Source of the DNA: an uncultured Lachnospiraceae bacterium
Lineage (GTDB): Bacteria > Bacillota > Clostridia > Lachnospirales > Lachnospiraceae
Reading direction: 5' to 3'
DNA length: 9,929 nucleotides
Assembly (NCBI GenBank): GCA_902463835.1
Contig: CABQGZ010000084.1
Location: 1 to 9,929 of the forward strand
The first letter of the stretch is position 1. Each line of letters opens with the position of its first letter. The position numbers were made by a program, and so were the translations under genes. The notes beneath the pieces are model-generated. The model saw only the letters and a program-made list of their open reading frames with translations. It searched no databases and was not told where the DNA came from. Positions 1 through 6,260 of the stretch are shown in pieces.

Positions 1-1
1 A

Positions 2-763
2 AATGCGACTATTTCTCATCTAACCGTTTCTGTAAAGGAAAAAGCTGGTCTCTGCGCAAATAGTGCAAATGGTACTTTCTCACATTTGACTATTGCAGAC
101 TCAAGTTTTACAAATACGCTTACTGGAAAAAGTGGTGCATATGCAGGCGCATTTGCTGCAAATGGTTTTACAAGCAATTTTGAAAATTGTGATGTAAAGA
201 ACACAGATGTAACTGGCGGTAGATTCGTAGGTGGCGTTACTGGCTATTCATATGGTAACATTACCGACTGCGATGTTACTGATTGCATAATCAAGTCCAA
301 CTCTTCTTCAGCTCAAGCTTTCTTGGGATATGGCGATAATATCGGCGGCGTTGTTGGTATTTTGTGTGAAGGAAAAAGCACTGTTTCCAATTGTAAAGTT
401 AACGGCACTACTGTAACCGGGGCAAGACAAATTGCTGGAATCGCAGGAGCTGTAATGTATGGAAATACTGTTAAAGATTGTGAAGTGTATAATTGTAACA
501 TAAGTGCTACTGGCTCAAGCACAATCACTGGCGAAACTATTTGTGCTGGTGGTATTGTTGGACAACTTGCATCTCAGGCAGCTGGTAAAGCTAATATTAT
601 TACTATTACTGGTAATAAAGTTGGTTCAGATGTAACTATCAGCGGAAAAGTTATTGGATGGGCTGTTGGTGACGCTGCTTCAAGAGCTGTTGAAGGTAGT
701 TCCTATACGATTTCCAACACATATGATGGTCAAGAACCTACTCTTCCGGAAATCGGCAAATAA
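2..763 (+). CDS. GLUG-repeat surface-type protein, C-terminal part
   Basis: This is the 3' end of a larger gene. The frame is open from the left edge, so the start and any signal peptide lie outside the window; 253 residues and a TAA stop are seen. The visible protein is a chain of GLUG-like units: short glycine cores of the form GG-V-G recur at about residues 74-81 (VGGVTG), 113-120 (GGVVG), 143-151 (AGIAGA), 181-189 (GGIVG) and 216-225 (IGWAVG). Most are followed by an aspartate/asparagine-cysteine element such as DCDV, NCKV or DCEV. Such repeats are known from secreted or cell-surface, adhesin-like proteins and would stack as a beta-solenoid; that fold is inference. The chain ends in LPEIGK with no hydrophobic segment or basic tail behind it, so a normal sortase anchor is absent. 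Codons are clearly more A/T-rich than in the transporter operon, which may indicate horizontal origin. The function is not known beyond a probable surface role. Confidence 0.8.
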   Translation, partial: NATISHLTVSVKEKAGLCANSANGTFSHLTIADSSFTNTLTGKSGAYAGAFAANGFTSNFENCDVKNTDVTGGRFVGGVTGYSYGNITDCDVTDCIIKSNSSSAQAFLGYGDNIGGVVGILCEGKSTVSNCKVNGTTVTGARQIAGIAGAVMYGNTVKDCEVYNCNISATGSSTITGETICAGGIVGQLASQAAGKANIITITGNKVGSDVTISGKVIGWAVGDAASRAVEGSSYTISNTYDGQEPTLPEIGK

Positions 764-783
764 GTCAATGACATTTATTAAGT

Positions 784-838
784 CTTTCCCGAAACATAAT
801 GGAGAAAGCGCCGTGTATCCCCTTCGGGGGATGCACGG
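784..838 (+). other. Two tandem hairpins after the GLUG gene
   Basis: The first hairpin pairs CTTTC (784-788) with GAAAG (804-808) and CC (789-790) with GG (801-802), with A803 bulged. The second is strong: CCGTGTATCCCC (811-822) pairs with GGGGATGCACGG (827-838) over 12 bp, including one T-G wobble, and closes on a TTCG tetraloop. No T tract follows, so this is not a standard rho-independent terminator, although it could still end or protect the upstream transcript. Its last two G bases are also the first two of the long helix beginning at 837, so the two structures compete for them. Confidence 0.6.
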
Positions 839-950
839 TAATCAAGGGGCATAATGCGCAGCGCCGAAGCGTAGTTAGACTGTAAGTACACTTGCGCTGC
901 TCTGCAATTCGCTTTGCTCATTGCCAGTGTAATTATGTTTCTTGATTACC
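837..950 (+). ncRNA. Candidate structured RNA element (function unknown)
   Basis: The two arms at 837-855 and 932-950 can form a 19-bp helix in RNA: GGTAATCAAG pairs exactly with CTTGATTACC, GGG with TTT as three G-U wobbles, and CATAAT exactly with ATTATG. The 76-base interior holds a second stem, GCAGCGC (858-864) with GCGCTGC (894-900), and a third, GCAAT (904-908) with ATTGC (920-924) around an 11-base loop. The result is a three-way-junction-like fold. The wobble block argues for function as RNA rather than as a DNA palindrome. It ends 33 bases before the start of the small membrane protein at 984, so it could be a leader element, a free small RNA or a relic of a mobile element. It matches no RNA family I recognise, and lacks the conserved T-loop and acceptor end of a tRNA. 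Confidence 0.4.
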
Positions 951-983
951 GTGGAATATTTTACAGAAAAGGAGACGCCTACT

Positions 984-1232
984 ATGAGCGGCGATTTGAT
1001 TTTAATAGTATTTGTCCTTATCACGGCTATTCTTGCCGTTCTTGCCGTAAAGCGGGCGTTCTTCCTTCGCCGTTTTGCAGAGAAAACCCGTGAGATCTGC
1101 TACGAGATGGATTTCGCCAACAACTACCGTGAATACCGCTGCTGGTGCGGCGAGCTGCGCTGTCATTATCTCTGCCGCATTCTGTTTCATAAATTCCTAT
1201 CAATAAGGTACAAAGAACCTGCTAAAAAATGA
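984..1232 (+). CDS. Small cysteine-rich single-pass membrane protein
   Basis: This is a protein of 82 residues. The ATG at 984 is chosen because AAGGAG ends 10 bases upstream; an in-frame TTG at 942 would lie inside the structured element and has no ribosome binding site. Residues 4-23 form one hydrophobic membrane helix, followed by a basic stretch (KRAFFLRR), which predicts an outside N-terminus and a cytoplasmic tail. The tail carries Cys39, Cys53, Cys55, Cys60, His61, Cys64 and His69, in the pattern C-x-C-x4-CH-x2-C, which could bind a metal. The segment resembles small proteins that I associate, from memory and weakly, with conjugative or integrative elements of Clostridia. I cannot name the family. 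Its function is unknown. Confidence 0.6.
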   Translation: MSGDLILIVFVLITAILAVLAVKRAFFLRRFAEKTREICYEMDFANNYREYRCWCGELRCHYLCRILFHKFLSIRYKEPAKK

Positions 1233-1250
1233 GAAAATCCGGGAATTTTA

Positions 1251-1278
1251 TTGAAATTGAGACAATGGTTGATATAAT
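1251..1278 (+). promoter_or_regulatory. Promoter of the nitroreductase gene
   Basis: A TTGAAA -35 box at 1251-1256 and a perfect TATAAT -10 box at 1273-1278 are separated by 16 bases. Transcription would start near 1285, leaving a leader of about 90 bases before the ATG at 1376. A weaker second candidate, TTGCTT (1316-1321) with TATAGC (1338-1343), also has a 16-base spacer and lies closer to the gene. Confidence 0.65.
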
Positions 1279-1314
1279 TGAATTGTAAGAGCTGATAGAA
1301 TATAGTTATACGCT

Positions 1315-1349
1315 GTTGCTTGAAATATTCAACTTTGTATAGCTGCAAC
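1315..1349 (+). promoter_or_regulatory. Nested palindromes in nitroreductase leader
   Basis: An exact inverted repeat, TTGAA-ATA-TTCAA (1320-1332), sits inside a wider pair, GTTGC (1315-1319) with GCAAC (1345-1349). It lies between the promoter and the ribosome binding site, where it could be a repressor operator or a leader hairpin. No copper box of the TACA-NN-TGTA form known for CinD in Lactococcus is visible. The role is inference. Confidence 0.35.
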
Positions 1350-1375
1350 ATTACATAGTTTAGGAGGAATCCAAT

Positions 1376-1948
1376 ATGAGTATAAAGGAATCATTAGAAA
1401 AAAGAAGAAGCTATTACAATATCAATAAAGAACTTCCCGTATCACAGGAGAAGATAATCCGGCTTGTCCAAGAGCTTACGGAGTTGGTACCGGATGCTTT
1501 TAATATGAAAAGTTCACGGATCGTGGTCGTCCTTGGTGAGGAGCAAGACCGGTTATGGGATGCAATTTACGATGCCTTTGGAGGACAGGTACCCAGGAAC
1601 AAGATTGACAGCTTCAAGGCCGGAGCAGGAACGGTACTGTATTTTTATGATGAAATAGTAGTAAAAGGGCTTCAGGAGCAATTTCCACTGTATGCGGATA
1701 ATTTCCCGGTGTGGGCAAGTCAGTCTAGCGGTATGCTGCAATTAAGCATATGGAGCGGTCTGTGTGAGCTGGGAATCGGAGCGTCTCTGCAGCACTACAA
1801 TCCGGTGATTGATGAGATTGTGCATGAACTGACAAATGTACCGGAGAATTACAGGCTGTTGGCTCAGATGCCCTTCGGTGGAATCGTAACAATGCCGGAA
1901 CCAAAGGAAAAAGAAAATATTGATGAACGGGTGAAGTTGATTTTCTGA
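1376..1948 (+). CDS. Nitroreductase family protein, FRM2/CinD-like
   Basis: This is a 190-residue cytoplasmic FMN enzyme, the usual length of the compact FRM2-like branch of the nitroreductases. It would reduce nitroaromatics or quinones with NAD(P)H; the natural substrate is unknown. Family marks are seen in order: the FMN-contacting RRSYY at residues 10-14, AFNMKSSRIVVVLG at 41-54, AGAGTVLYF at 82-90, FPLYADNFPVW at 103-113, the very characteristic GLCELGIGASLQHYNP at 128-143, and AQMPFG at 163-168. The C-terminus, PEPKEKENIDERVKLIF, is also typical. The start is supported by AGGAGG at 1362-1367. The gene stands alone, with its own promoter and a terminator directly after the stop. Characterised relatives include yeast Frm2/Hbn1 and copper-induced CinD of Lactococcus lactis, so a stress role is plausible. 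No metal-binding operator was found to support induction by copper. Confidence 0.92.
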   Translation: MSIKESLEKRRSYYNINKELPVSQEKIIRLVQELTELVPDAFNMKSSRIVVVLGEEQDRLWDAIYDAFGGQVPRNKIDSFKAGAGTVLYFYDEIVVKGLQEQFPLYADNFPVWASQSSGMLQLSIWSGLCELGIGASLQHYNPVIDEIVHELTNVPENYRLLAQMPFGGIVTMPEPKEKENIDERVKLIF

Positions 1949-1952
1949 CAAG

Positions 1953-2008
1953 AGAGCCGTCGGGTACAGCAATACAATGCATATCCCGTACGGCTCTTTT
2001 CCATTTTT
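1953..2008 (+). terminator. Rho-independent terminator of nitroreductase gene
   Basis: AGAGCCGT (1953-1960) pairs with ACGGCTCT (1990-1997) and CGGG (1961-1964) with CCCG (1985-1988), with T1989 bulged. The 12-bp stem closes a 20-base loop, and is followed by TTTT, CCA and a TTTTT run. It starts five bases after the TGA stop. Confidence 0.85.
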
Positions 2009-2049
2009 GCCAACACGCAAAGAATCTGCCAAGAATGTCCCAAAAGCAA

Positions 2050-2094
2050 TTGTGCAATCCCAAATAAAATGGTATAGTTACAAAAAAATTGTAA
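2050..2094 (+). promoter_or_regulatory. Upstream promoter with operator-like palindrome
   Basis: TTGTGC (2050-2055) and TATAGT (2073-2078) are spaced by 17 bases. The exact inverted repeat TTACAA-AAAAA-TTGTAA (2078-2094) starts at the last base of the -10 box and covers the expected transcription start, the position of a classic repressor operator. No regulator gene is adjacent, so the regulator is unknown. Confidence 0.4.
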
Positions 2095-2189
2095 AGCAAG
2101 AAGTTACCCAGCCGTTATCATCAGAAAAACGAGATATTAGACTGCTAAAGCGATACAGCGATGACATGATAATATGGTAGCGCAACGAT

Positions 2190-2218
2190 TTGCCAAAAAA
2201 AATGACCTGTGTTATAAT
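2190..2218 (+). promoter_or_regulatory. Promoter of the membrane protein / transporter operon
   Basis: TTGCCA (2190-2195) and a perfect TATAAT (2213-2218) are separated by 17 bases, with a TG at 2210-2211 giving an extended -10. The start of transcription would be near 2225, leaving a leader of about 29 bases before the ATG at 2254. This is the best promoter candidate for the operon that follows. Confidence 0.7.
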
Positions 2219-2253
2219 GCAAAAAACATTTGTACGCGACCGGAGAACAACTT

Positions 2254-2796
2254 ATGAAGAGGCGGTTTGTAAAGGATTATGCAGCGGCGGAGGGGGAAAC
2301 AAAGAGCTTTCGCTATATTGGCACTTATTATGTACACAGACTGGAACAAACGCATCGCAGGAAGAACGGTGCATTTCAGCTGCTGGCGGCAGTTATGGAG
2401 ATCATGCTGCTGACAGGCGTCTGTTTTTTCGACAGCCCTGGAACGTATACCCCTTATGTGATTCTGCCGATGGTGTGTATGTTTTTCCCAGCCGTATACT
2501 ATATTCTGGGCACCTGGGCATTCATGCATTGTGAACAGCAAATGGAGCGATACGCTTATGAGGGATCCTTCGGACGTATGATGAGAGCGGTATACGGCGC
2601 ATGTGTTTTGAATCTGCTGGCTCTCTGCGGAGATGTTTTTCTGATTGTGAGAAATGTAAGGACATGGAAGGAATATTCCGAATACATATTGCTGACGGTC
2701 CTTGTGCTTCTGGCAGTGATAAACTACACGGCAGTGGTCTATCACCGTCATCTGATGAAGCAGGTGTGGAAAGAAAAGAATAGAGAGCAATTATGA
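2254..2796 (+). CDS. Four-helix membrane protein of unknown function
   Basis: This is a protein of 180 residues. The ATG at 2254 is chosen over an in-frame TTG at 2230 because CGGAGA at 2241-2246 gives a ribosome binding site seven bases upstream, and because 2230 is only about five bases past the predicted transcription start. Four hydrophobic segments are seen at about residues 40-58, 67-89, 111-131 and 143-163. The N-terminus (about 38 residues, rich in K and R) and the basic C-terminus (HLMKQVWKEKNREQL) would both be cytoplasmic. No catalytic or transporter motif is visible, and I do not recognise the family. It sits 49 bases before the binding-protein gene with no terminator between and a good promoter ahead, so it is probably the first gene of the ABC operon. 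A regulatory or accessory role is possible but unproven. Confidence 0.75.
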   Translation: MKRRFVKDYAAAEGETKSFRYIGTYYVHRLEQTHRRKNGAFQLLAAVMEIMLLTGVCFFDSPGTYTPYVILPMVCMFFPAVYYILGTWAFMHCEQQMERYAYEGSFGRMMRAVYGACVLNLLALCGDVFLIVRNVRTWKEYSEYILLTVLVLLAVINYTAVVYHRHLMKQVWKEKNREQL

Positions 2797-2845
2797 TATA
2801 TTCGCATTCGCGTTTATATAGAAAAATAAAAGGAGGACAAAAAAG

Positions 2846-5149
2846 ATGAAGAAAAAATTACTTTCCGTTCTCTTGGCGGGCGTGTTGGCAGTCGGTTTAT
2901 TGGCTGGCTGCGGCAGTAAAACCGAGGGGGATGACGGAAAAGGGAACGCCAAAGGTGATGGTACGCCATTGGTAGCAGGCTATGCACAGTTTAGTGAGAA
3001 ATTCAGCCCATTTTTCGCTGACACAGATTATGACAAACAGGCAAGTGATATGACACAGATCTATCTGATTGAAAACGACCGGGCTGGCGGAATTATTTAT
3101 AAGGGTATCGATGGAGAGACAATTTCTTACAACGGTACAGACTATACATACAAGAGTGCGTCCGATGTGGAGGTAGACATCGATGACGCCACTGGAGACA
3201 CCACTTATACAGTGAAATTACGAAAAGATATCAAATTCAGCGATGGCGAACCCATGACCATTGACGATGTAATCTTTAATCTCTATGCTTACAGCGATAC
3301 GGATTACGACGGAAGCAGCACCTTCTATTCTGTACCGGTGAAGGGCTTAAAGGCGTACCGCGCCAACTCCACAGCTGCAGATTCTGTAACGAAGGAGATG
3401 GTGGAGGCAAAGCTTGCGGAGATGCCTGAGGCTCTGAAAGAGCAGATATCCAAGGATATTCTGGCGCCGGTGCTCACCGACGAATTCGCATGGGTAGAGT
3501 CCGATGTAGTTCCGGATCCCACCAAATTTGGTCTGGAAGCCGGCATGACGAAAGCACAGTGCTTTGCCGCATTGTATGCGCCGGAGTATGATCCGGCCGG
3601 CAAGGATGACGAGACGGTATTGGCGGATGTGATCGCGCTGTATGGCGGCAATTATAAGCTTCTGGGAACCAATTATGCTGGGGATGAGACATACTTTGCT
3701 GCCGATGCCACCGCTATGGCGGAGAGTGCGATCATTGAGGAGATGAGAGCGGCAGGACAGGGAGAGGAAGTTCCCAATATCTCCGGAATTGTCCGCGTAG
3801 ACGATTATACCCTGAAGGTGATTACCGATGGTTTTGAGGCAACAACCATCTATCAGCTGGGAATCGCGGTTGCACCTCTCCATTACTATGGCGATAAGAG
3901 CCTGTATGACTATGAGAATAACTCCTTCGGTTTTACCCGTGGAGATCTGTCCATTTTACGTGAGAAGACCACAAAGCCCATGGGTGCTGGTCCCTACGTA
4001 TTTGACAAATATGAGAATAAGACCATTTATTTTACGGCAAATGACCATTATTTTAAGGGAGCTCCCAAGATTGCCAAGGTTCAGTTCAAGGAGACTGCGG
4101 AGGCTGAGAAGGTATCTGCGGTAGAACAGGGAACCATCGATCTGACGGATCCCTCCGGAAGTAAGTCTACCTTCGAGCAGATTGGCAAGATCAACGGGGA
4201 CGGCGAGATTTCCGGCAAGAAGATTATCACAAGCAGTGTAGATAACCTGGGGTATGGATACCTGGGATGTAACGCGGATACGGTAAATGTAGGCGGAGTG
4301 CCGGACAGTGATGCTTCCAAGAACCTTAGAAAGGCATTTATGACCATCTTCTCCGTGTATAGAGATGTAAATATTGATTCATACTATGGTGACGCCGCAA
4401 GCATTATCAACTACCCCATTTCCAACACCTCCTGGGCAGCACCCCAGAAGTCGGATGCAGATTATGCAGTGGCATATTCCAAGGACGTGGACGGTAACCC
4501 AATTTACACAGACGGAATGACCGCGGAGGAGCGGTACGAAGCGGCGAAGAAGGCAGCGCTTGGATTCTTAAAAGCCGCTGGCTACACCGAAGCAGACGGC
4601 AAGGTTACGGCAGCTCCCGAGGGAGCAAAGATGGAGTACGAGGTGATCATTCCTGCAGAGGGCGGTTCCGATCATCCTGCATTCGGCTTGTTGACGGATG
4701 CAAAGGCAGCCCTTGAAGAGATCGGTATCACTCTGACGGTGAACAACCCTGCAGACTCCAATGTCCTCTGGGATTCCATGGATGCAGGAATCCAGAACTT
4801 CTGGACAGCAGCCTGGGCCGCAACCATCGATCCGGATATGTATCAGGTATACCACAGCAGCAACATTGTGGGAAAAGGTGGAACCAACTCCAACCACTAT
4901 CACATTGCGGATAAAACGCTGGATGATCTGATGATGGAGGCTCGTACCAGCGACGATCAGGCCTTCCGTAAGGCTGAGTACAAGCAGTGTCTCGATATTT
5001 TGCTGGATTGGGGCGTAGAGCTTCCCACCTACCAGAGACAGAACTGTATTATATTTAGTCCGGAACGAATCAAGGAAGATACAATGACAAAAGACATTAC
5101 CCCGTTCTATGGATGGCTGGCAGAGATCCAGAATGTGGAAATGAAATAA
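2846..5149 (+). CDS. Peptide-type ABC substrate-binding lipoprotein (OppA/DppA family), enlarged
   Basis: This is the extracellular ligand-binding component of the importer encoded behind it. Residues 1-21 are a lipoprotein signal peptide with lipobox LLAGC, so Cys22 becomes lipidated and anchors the protein outside the membrane. The family 5 binding-protein signature is clear at residues 129-147 (IKFSDGEPMTIDD, then VIFNLY). Later family features are VRVDDYTLKV (316-325), GAGPYVF (380-386) and an acidic, tryptophan-containing C-terminal lobe (about 600-730). At 767 residues it is much longer than the usual 500-600. An extra block at about 165-312 separates the signature from the VDDYTLKV strand, which normally follows closely. 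AGGAGG at 2831-2836 fixes the start. The ligand may be di- or oligopeptides, but family 5 proteins also bind nickel, sugars and other solutes, so this is open. Confidence 0.93.
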   Translation: MKKKLLSVLLAGVLAVGLLAGCGSKTEGDDGKGNAKGDGTPLVAGYAQFSEKFSPFFADTDYDKQASDMTQIYLIENDRAGGIIYKGIDGETISYNGTDYTYKSASDVEVDIDDATGDTTYTVKLRKDIKFSDGEPMTIDDVIFNLYAYSDTDYDGSSTFYSVPVKGLKAYRANSTAADSVTKEMVEAKLAEMPEALKEQISKDILAPVLTDEFAWVESDVVPDPTKFGLEAGMTKAQCFAALYAPEYDPAGKDDETVLADVIALYGGNYKLLGTNYAGDETYFAADATAMAESAIIEEMRAAGQGEEVPNISGIVRVDDYTLKVITDGFEATTIYQLGIAVAPLHYYGDKSLYDYENNSFGFTRGDLSILREKTTKPMGAGPYVFDKYENKTIYFTANDHYFKGAPKIAKVQFKETAEAEKVSAVEQGTIDLTDPSGSKSTFEQIGKINGDGEISGKKIITSSVDNLGYGYLGCNADTVNVGGVPDSDASKNLRKAFMTIFSVYRDVNIDSYYGDAASIINYPISNTSWAAPQKSDADYAVAYSKDVDGNPIYTDGMTAEERYEAAKKAALGFLKAAGYTEADGKVTAAPEGAKMEYEVIIPAEGGSDHPAFGLLTDAKAALEEIGITLTVNNPADSNVLWDSMDAGIQNFWTAAWAATIDPDMYQVYHSSNIVGKGGTNSNHYHIADKTLDDLMMEARTSDDQAFRKAEYKQCLDILLDWGVELPTYQRQNCIIFSPERIKEDTMTKDITPFYGWLAEIQNVEMK

Positions 5150-5207
5150 TTTGCTCTGGCAAAAGAATGAAATGTTGTATACATGAATCGCAGATTCGAA
5201 AAAATTG

Positions 5208-5236
5208 CTTTGGGCCCGCGTAAAGTGGGCTCAAAG
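5208..5236 (+). other. Intercistronic hairpin between binding protein and permease
   Basis: CTTTGGGCCCGC (5208-5219) pairs with GTGGGCTCAAAG (5225-5236) over 12 bp with two wobble pairs and a five-base loop. No T tract follows, so read-through is expected. Stems at this place commonly protect the 3' end of the binding-protein message and lower expression of the permeases. A smaller stem, GAATC-GCA-GATTC, lies just upstream at 5185-5197. The stabilising role is inference. Confidence 0.6.
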
Positions 5237-5244
5237 TCGTGTTC

Positions 5245-5250
5245 AAGGAG
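5245..5250 (+). promoter_or_regulatory. Ribosome binding site deciding a GTG start
   Basis: AAGGAG lies nine bases before the GTG at 5260. An in-frame GTG at 5239 would lie upstream of this site, next to the base of the hairpin, so the 5260 start is preferred. Confidence 0.75.
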
Positions 5251-5259
5251 AGTGGAAGC

Positions 5260-6246
5260 GTGATAAAATTTATTGCAAAGCGCTTGGGAATGAGCGTTGT
5301 CATTTTATTTTTTGTAACACTGATCATCTATTCCATCATGAGATGCATGCCATCCTCCTATGTGGAGAATAAGGCGCGGGAGCTGTCTCAGAAGCCAGGG
5401 GCGAAGTCCTACGAGGAATTGCGGGATCAGCTGAATAAATCTTATGGATTGGATGTGAATATTCCGAAGGGATATGTGATCTGGATGGGAAACGTTCTAA
5501 CCGGAGATTTTGGAGATTCCTGGCACTGGAACGTACCTGTCACCGAGAAGTTCAAGGATGTCATCTGGTATTCCTTTGCGCTGGGATCATGCGCTTTTCT
5601 GCTGGAGATACTGATCGCGATTCCACTGGGGATTCTGGCGGCGAGGCGGCAGTATTCCAGGACAGATTACGCGGTCACGGTGATCGCTCTGATTGGCATC
5701 TCGCTGCCCAGCTTCTTCTTTGCAACGATCTTAAAGATGATATTTTCCGTGAAGCTGGGCTGGCTGGATCTCTACGGCATTGTAGGCCGTATGCATGAGC
5801 AGATGAGCCCTGTGGGGCAGATTCTGGATTATGCCCAACATCTGATTCTTCCAGTGGCAACACTGACGATTGTTGGAATCGGAAGTCTCATGCGTTATAC
5901 GAGAACAAATATGCTGGAGGTATTGAACTCGGATTTCATCCGAACTGCCAGAGCCAAGGGGCTTTCGGAAAAGCGCGTCATCAATTATCATGCGTTCCGC
6001 AACACCTTGATTCCCATCATCACGATTCTGGGCGGAAGTCTTCCTGGATTATTTGCAGGCGCGCTGATCACAGAACAGCTCTTTGAGATACCGGGAATCG
6101 GATATACTTCGTATCTGAGTATGACAAGGGGAGACATTCCCTTTTCCATGTTTTATCTGACGTTTCTGGCAATTCTGACATTGCTTGGGAACCTGATCGC
6201 AGATATTTTGTACGCGGTGGCAGATCCGCGGGTAAGAGTTCACTAG
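5260..6246 (+). CDS. Peptide-type ABC transporter permease, OppB/DppB-like
   Basis: This is one of the two membrane channel subunits of the importer, 328 residues from a GTG start, normal for the family. The N-terminus reads MIKFIAKRLGMSVVILFF, with the first membrane helix at about 9-27. An extracytoplasmic stretch of about 70 residues follows, containing YGLD and LTGDFGDSW, as is standard in OppB. Further membrane segments lie near 105-128, 137-160, 193-212 and 250-270, with the last at about 298-320. The EAA loop that contacts the ATPases is seen as RTARAKGLSEKRVINY at about 228-243, followed by RNTLIPII. The C-terminus DPRVRVH is typical. The gene stops 14 bases before the next permease. 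Confidence 0.95.
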   Translation: MIKFIAKRLGMSVVILFFVTLIIYSIMRCMPSSYVENKARELSQKPGAKSYEELRDQLNKSYGLDVNIPKGYVIWMGNVLTGDFGDSWHWNVPVTEKFKDVIWYSFALGSCAFLLEILIAIPLGILAARRQYSRTDYAVTVIALIGISLPSFFFATILKMIFSVKLGWLDLYGIVGRMHEQMSPVGQILDYAQHLILPVATLTIVGIGSLMRYTRTNMLEVLNSDFIRTARAKGLSEKRVINYHAFRNTLIPIITILGGSLPGLFAGALITEQLFEIPGIGYTSYLSMTRGDIPFSMFYLTFLAILTLLGNLIADILYAVADPRVRVH

Positions 6247-6260
6247 GAAGGAGAAGCGGG

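Larger units (their letters stand above)
1949..2253. other. Gene-free stretch of 305 bases
   Basis: This stretch holds the terminator of the nitroreductase gene, then two promoter candidates and an operator-like palindrome described separately. Between them (about 2095-2189) I see no convincing gene. A 67-codon open frame crossing 1977-2180 runs through the terminator stem and has no ribosome binding site. A short direct repeat, GCGAT-ACA-GCGAT, is the only other pattern seen there. Confidence 0.6.

Noticed and set aside
749..763. LPxTG sortase anchor
   Set aside because: LPEIG is two codons from the stop, with no membrane helix or positive tail.
811..838. Rho-independent terminator
   Set aside because: The stem is strong, but it is followed by TAATCAAGG rather than a T tract.
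837..950. tRNA or other known RNA gene
   Set aside because: The fold has a closing helix much longer than 7 bp and lacks an anticodon arm of normal form, a GTTC-type T-loop and a CCA-like acceptor end.
1977..2180. Small + strand open frame of 67 codons between nitroreductase and membrane protein
   Set aside because: It begins inside the loop of the terminator, runs through its stem and has no ribosome binding site.
2212..2790. Reverse-strand open frame of 192 codons opposite the four-helix protein
   Set aside because: The + strand frame has a promoter, a ribosome binding site and four clear membrane helices. The reverse frame is rich in His, Gln and Cys, as expected from antisense reading.
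5239..5259. Upstream GTG start for the OppB-like permease
   Set aside because: It would place the start before the AAGGAG site, near the hairpin, and adds seven residues not typical of the family.
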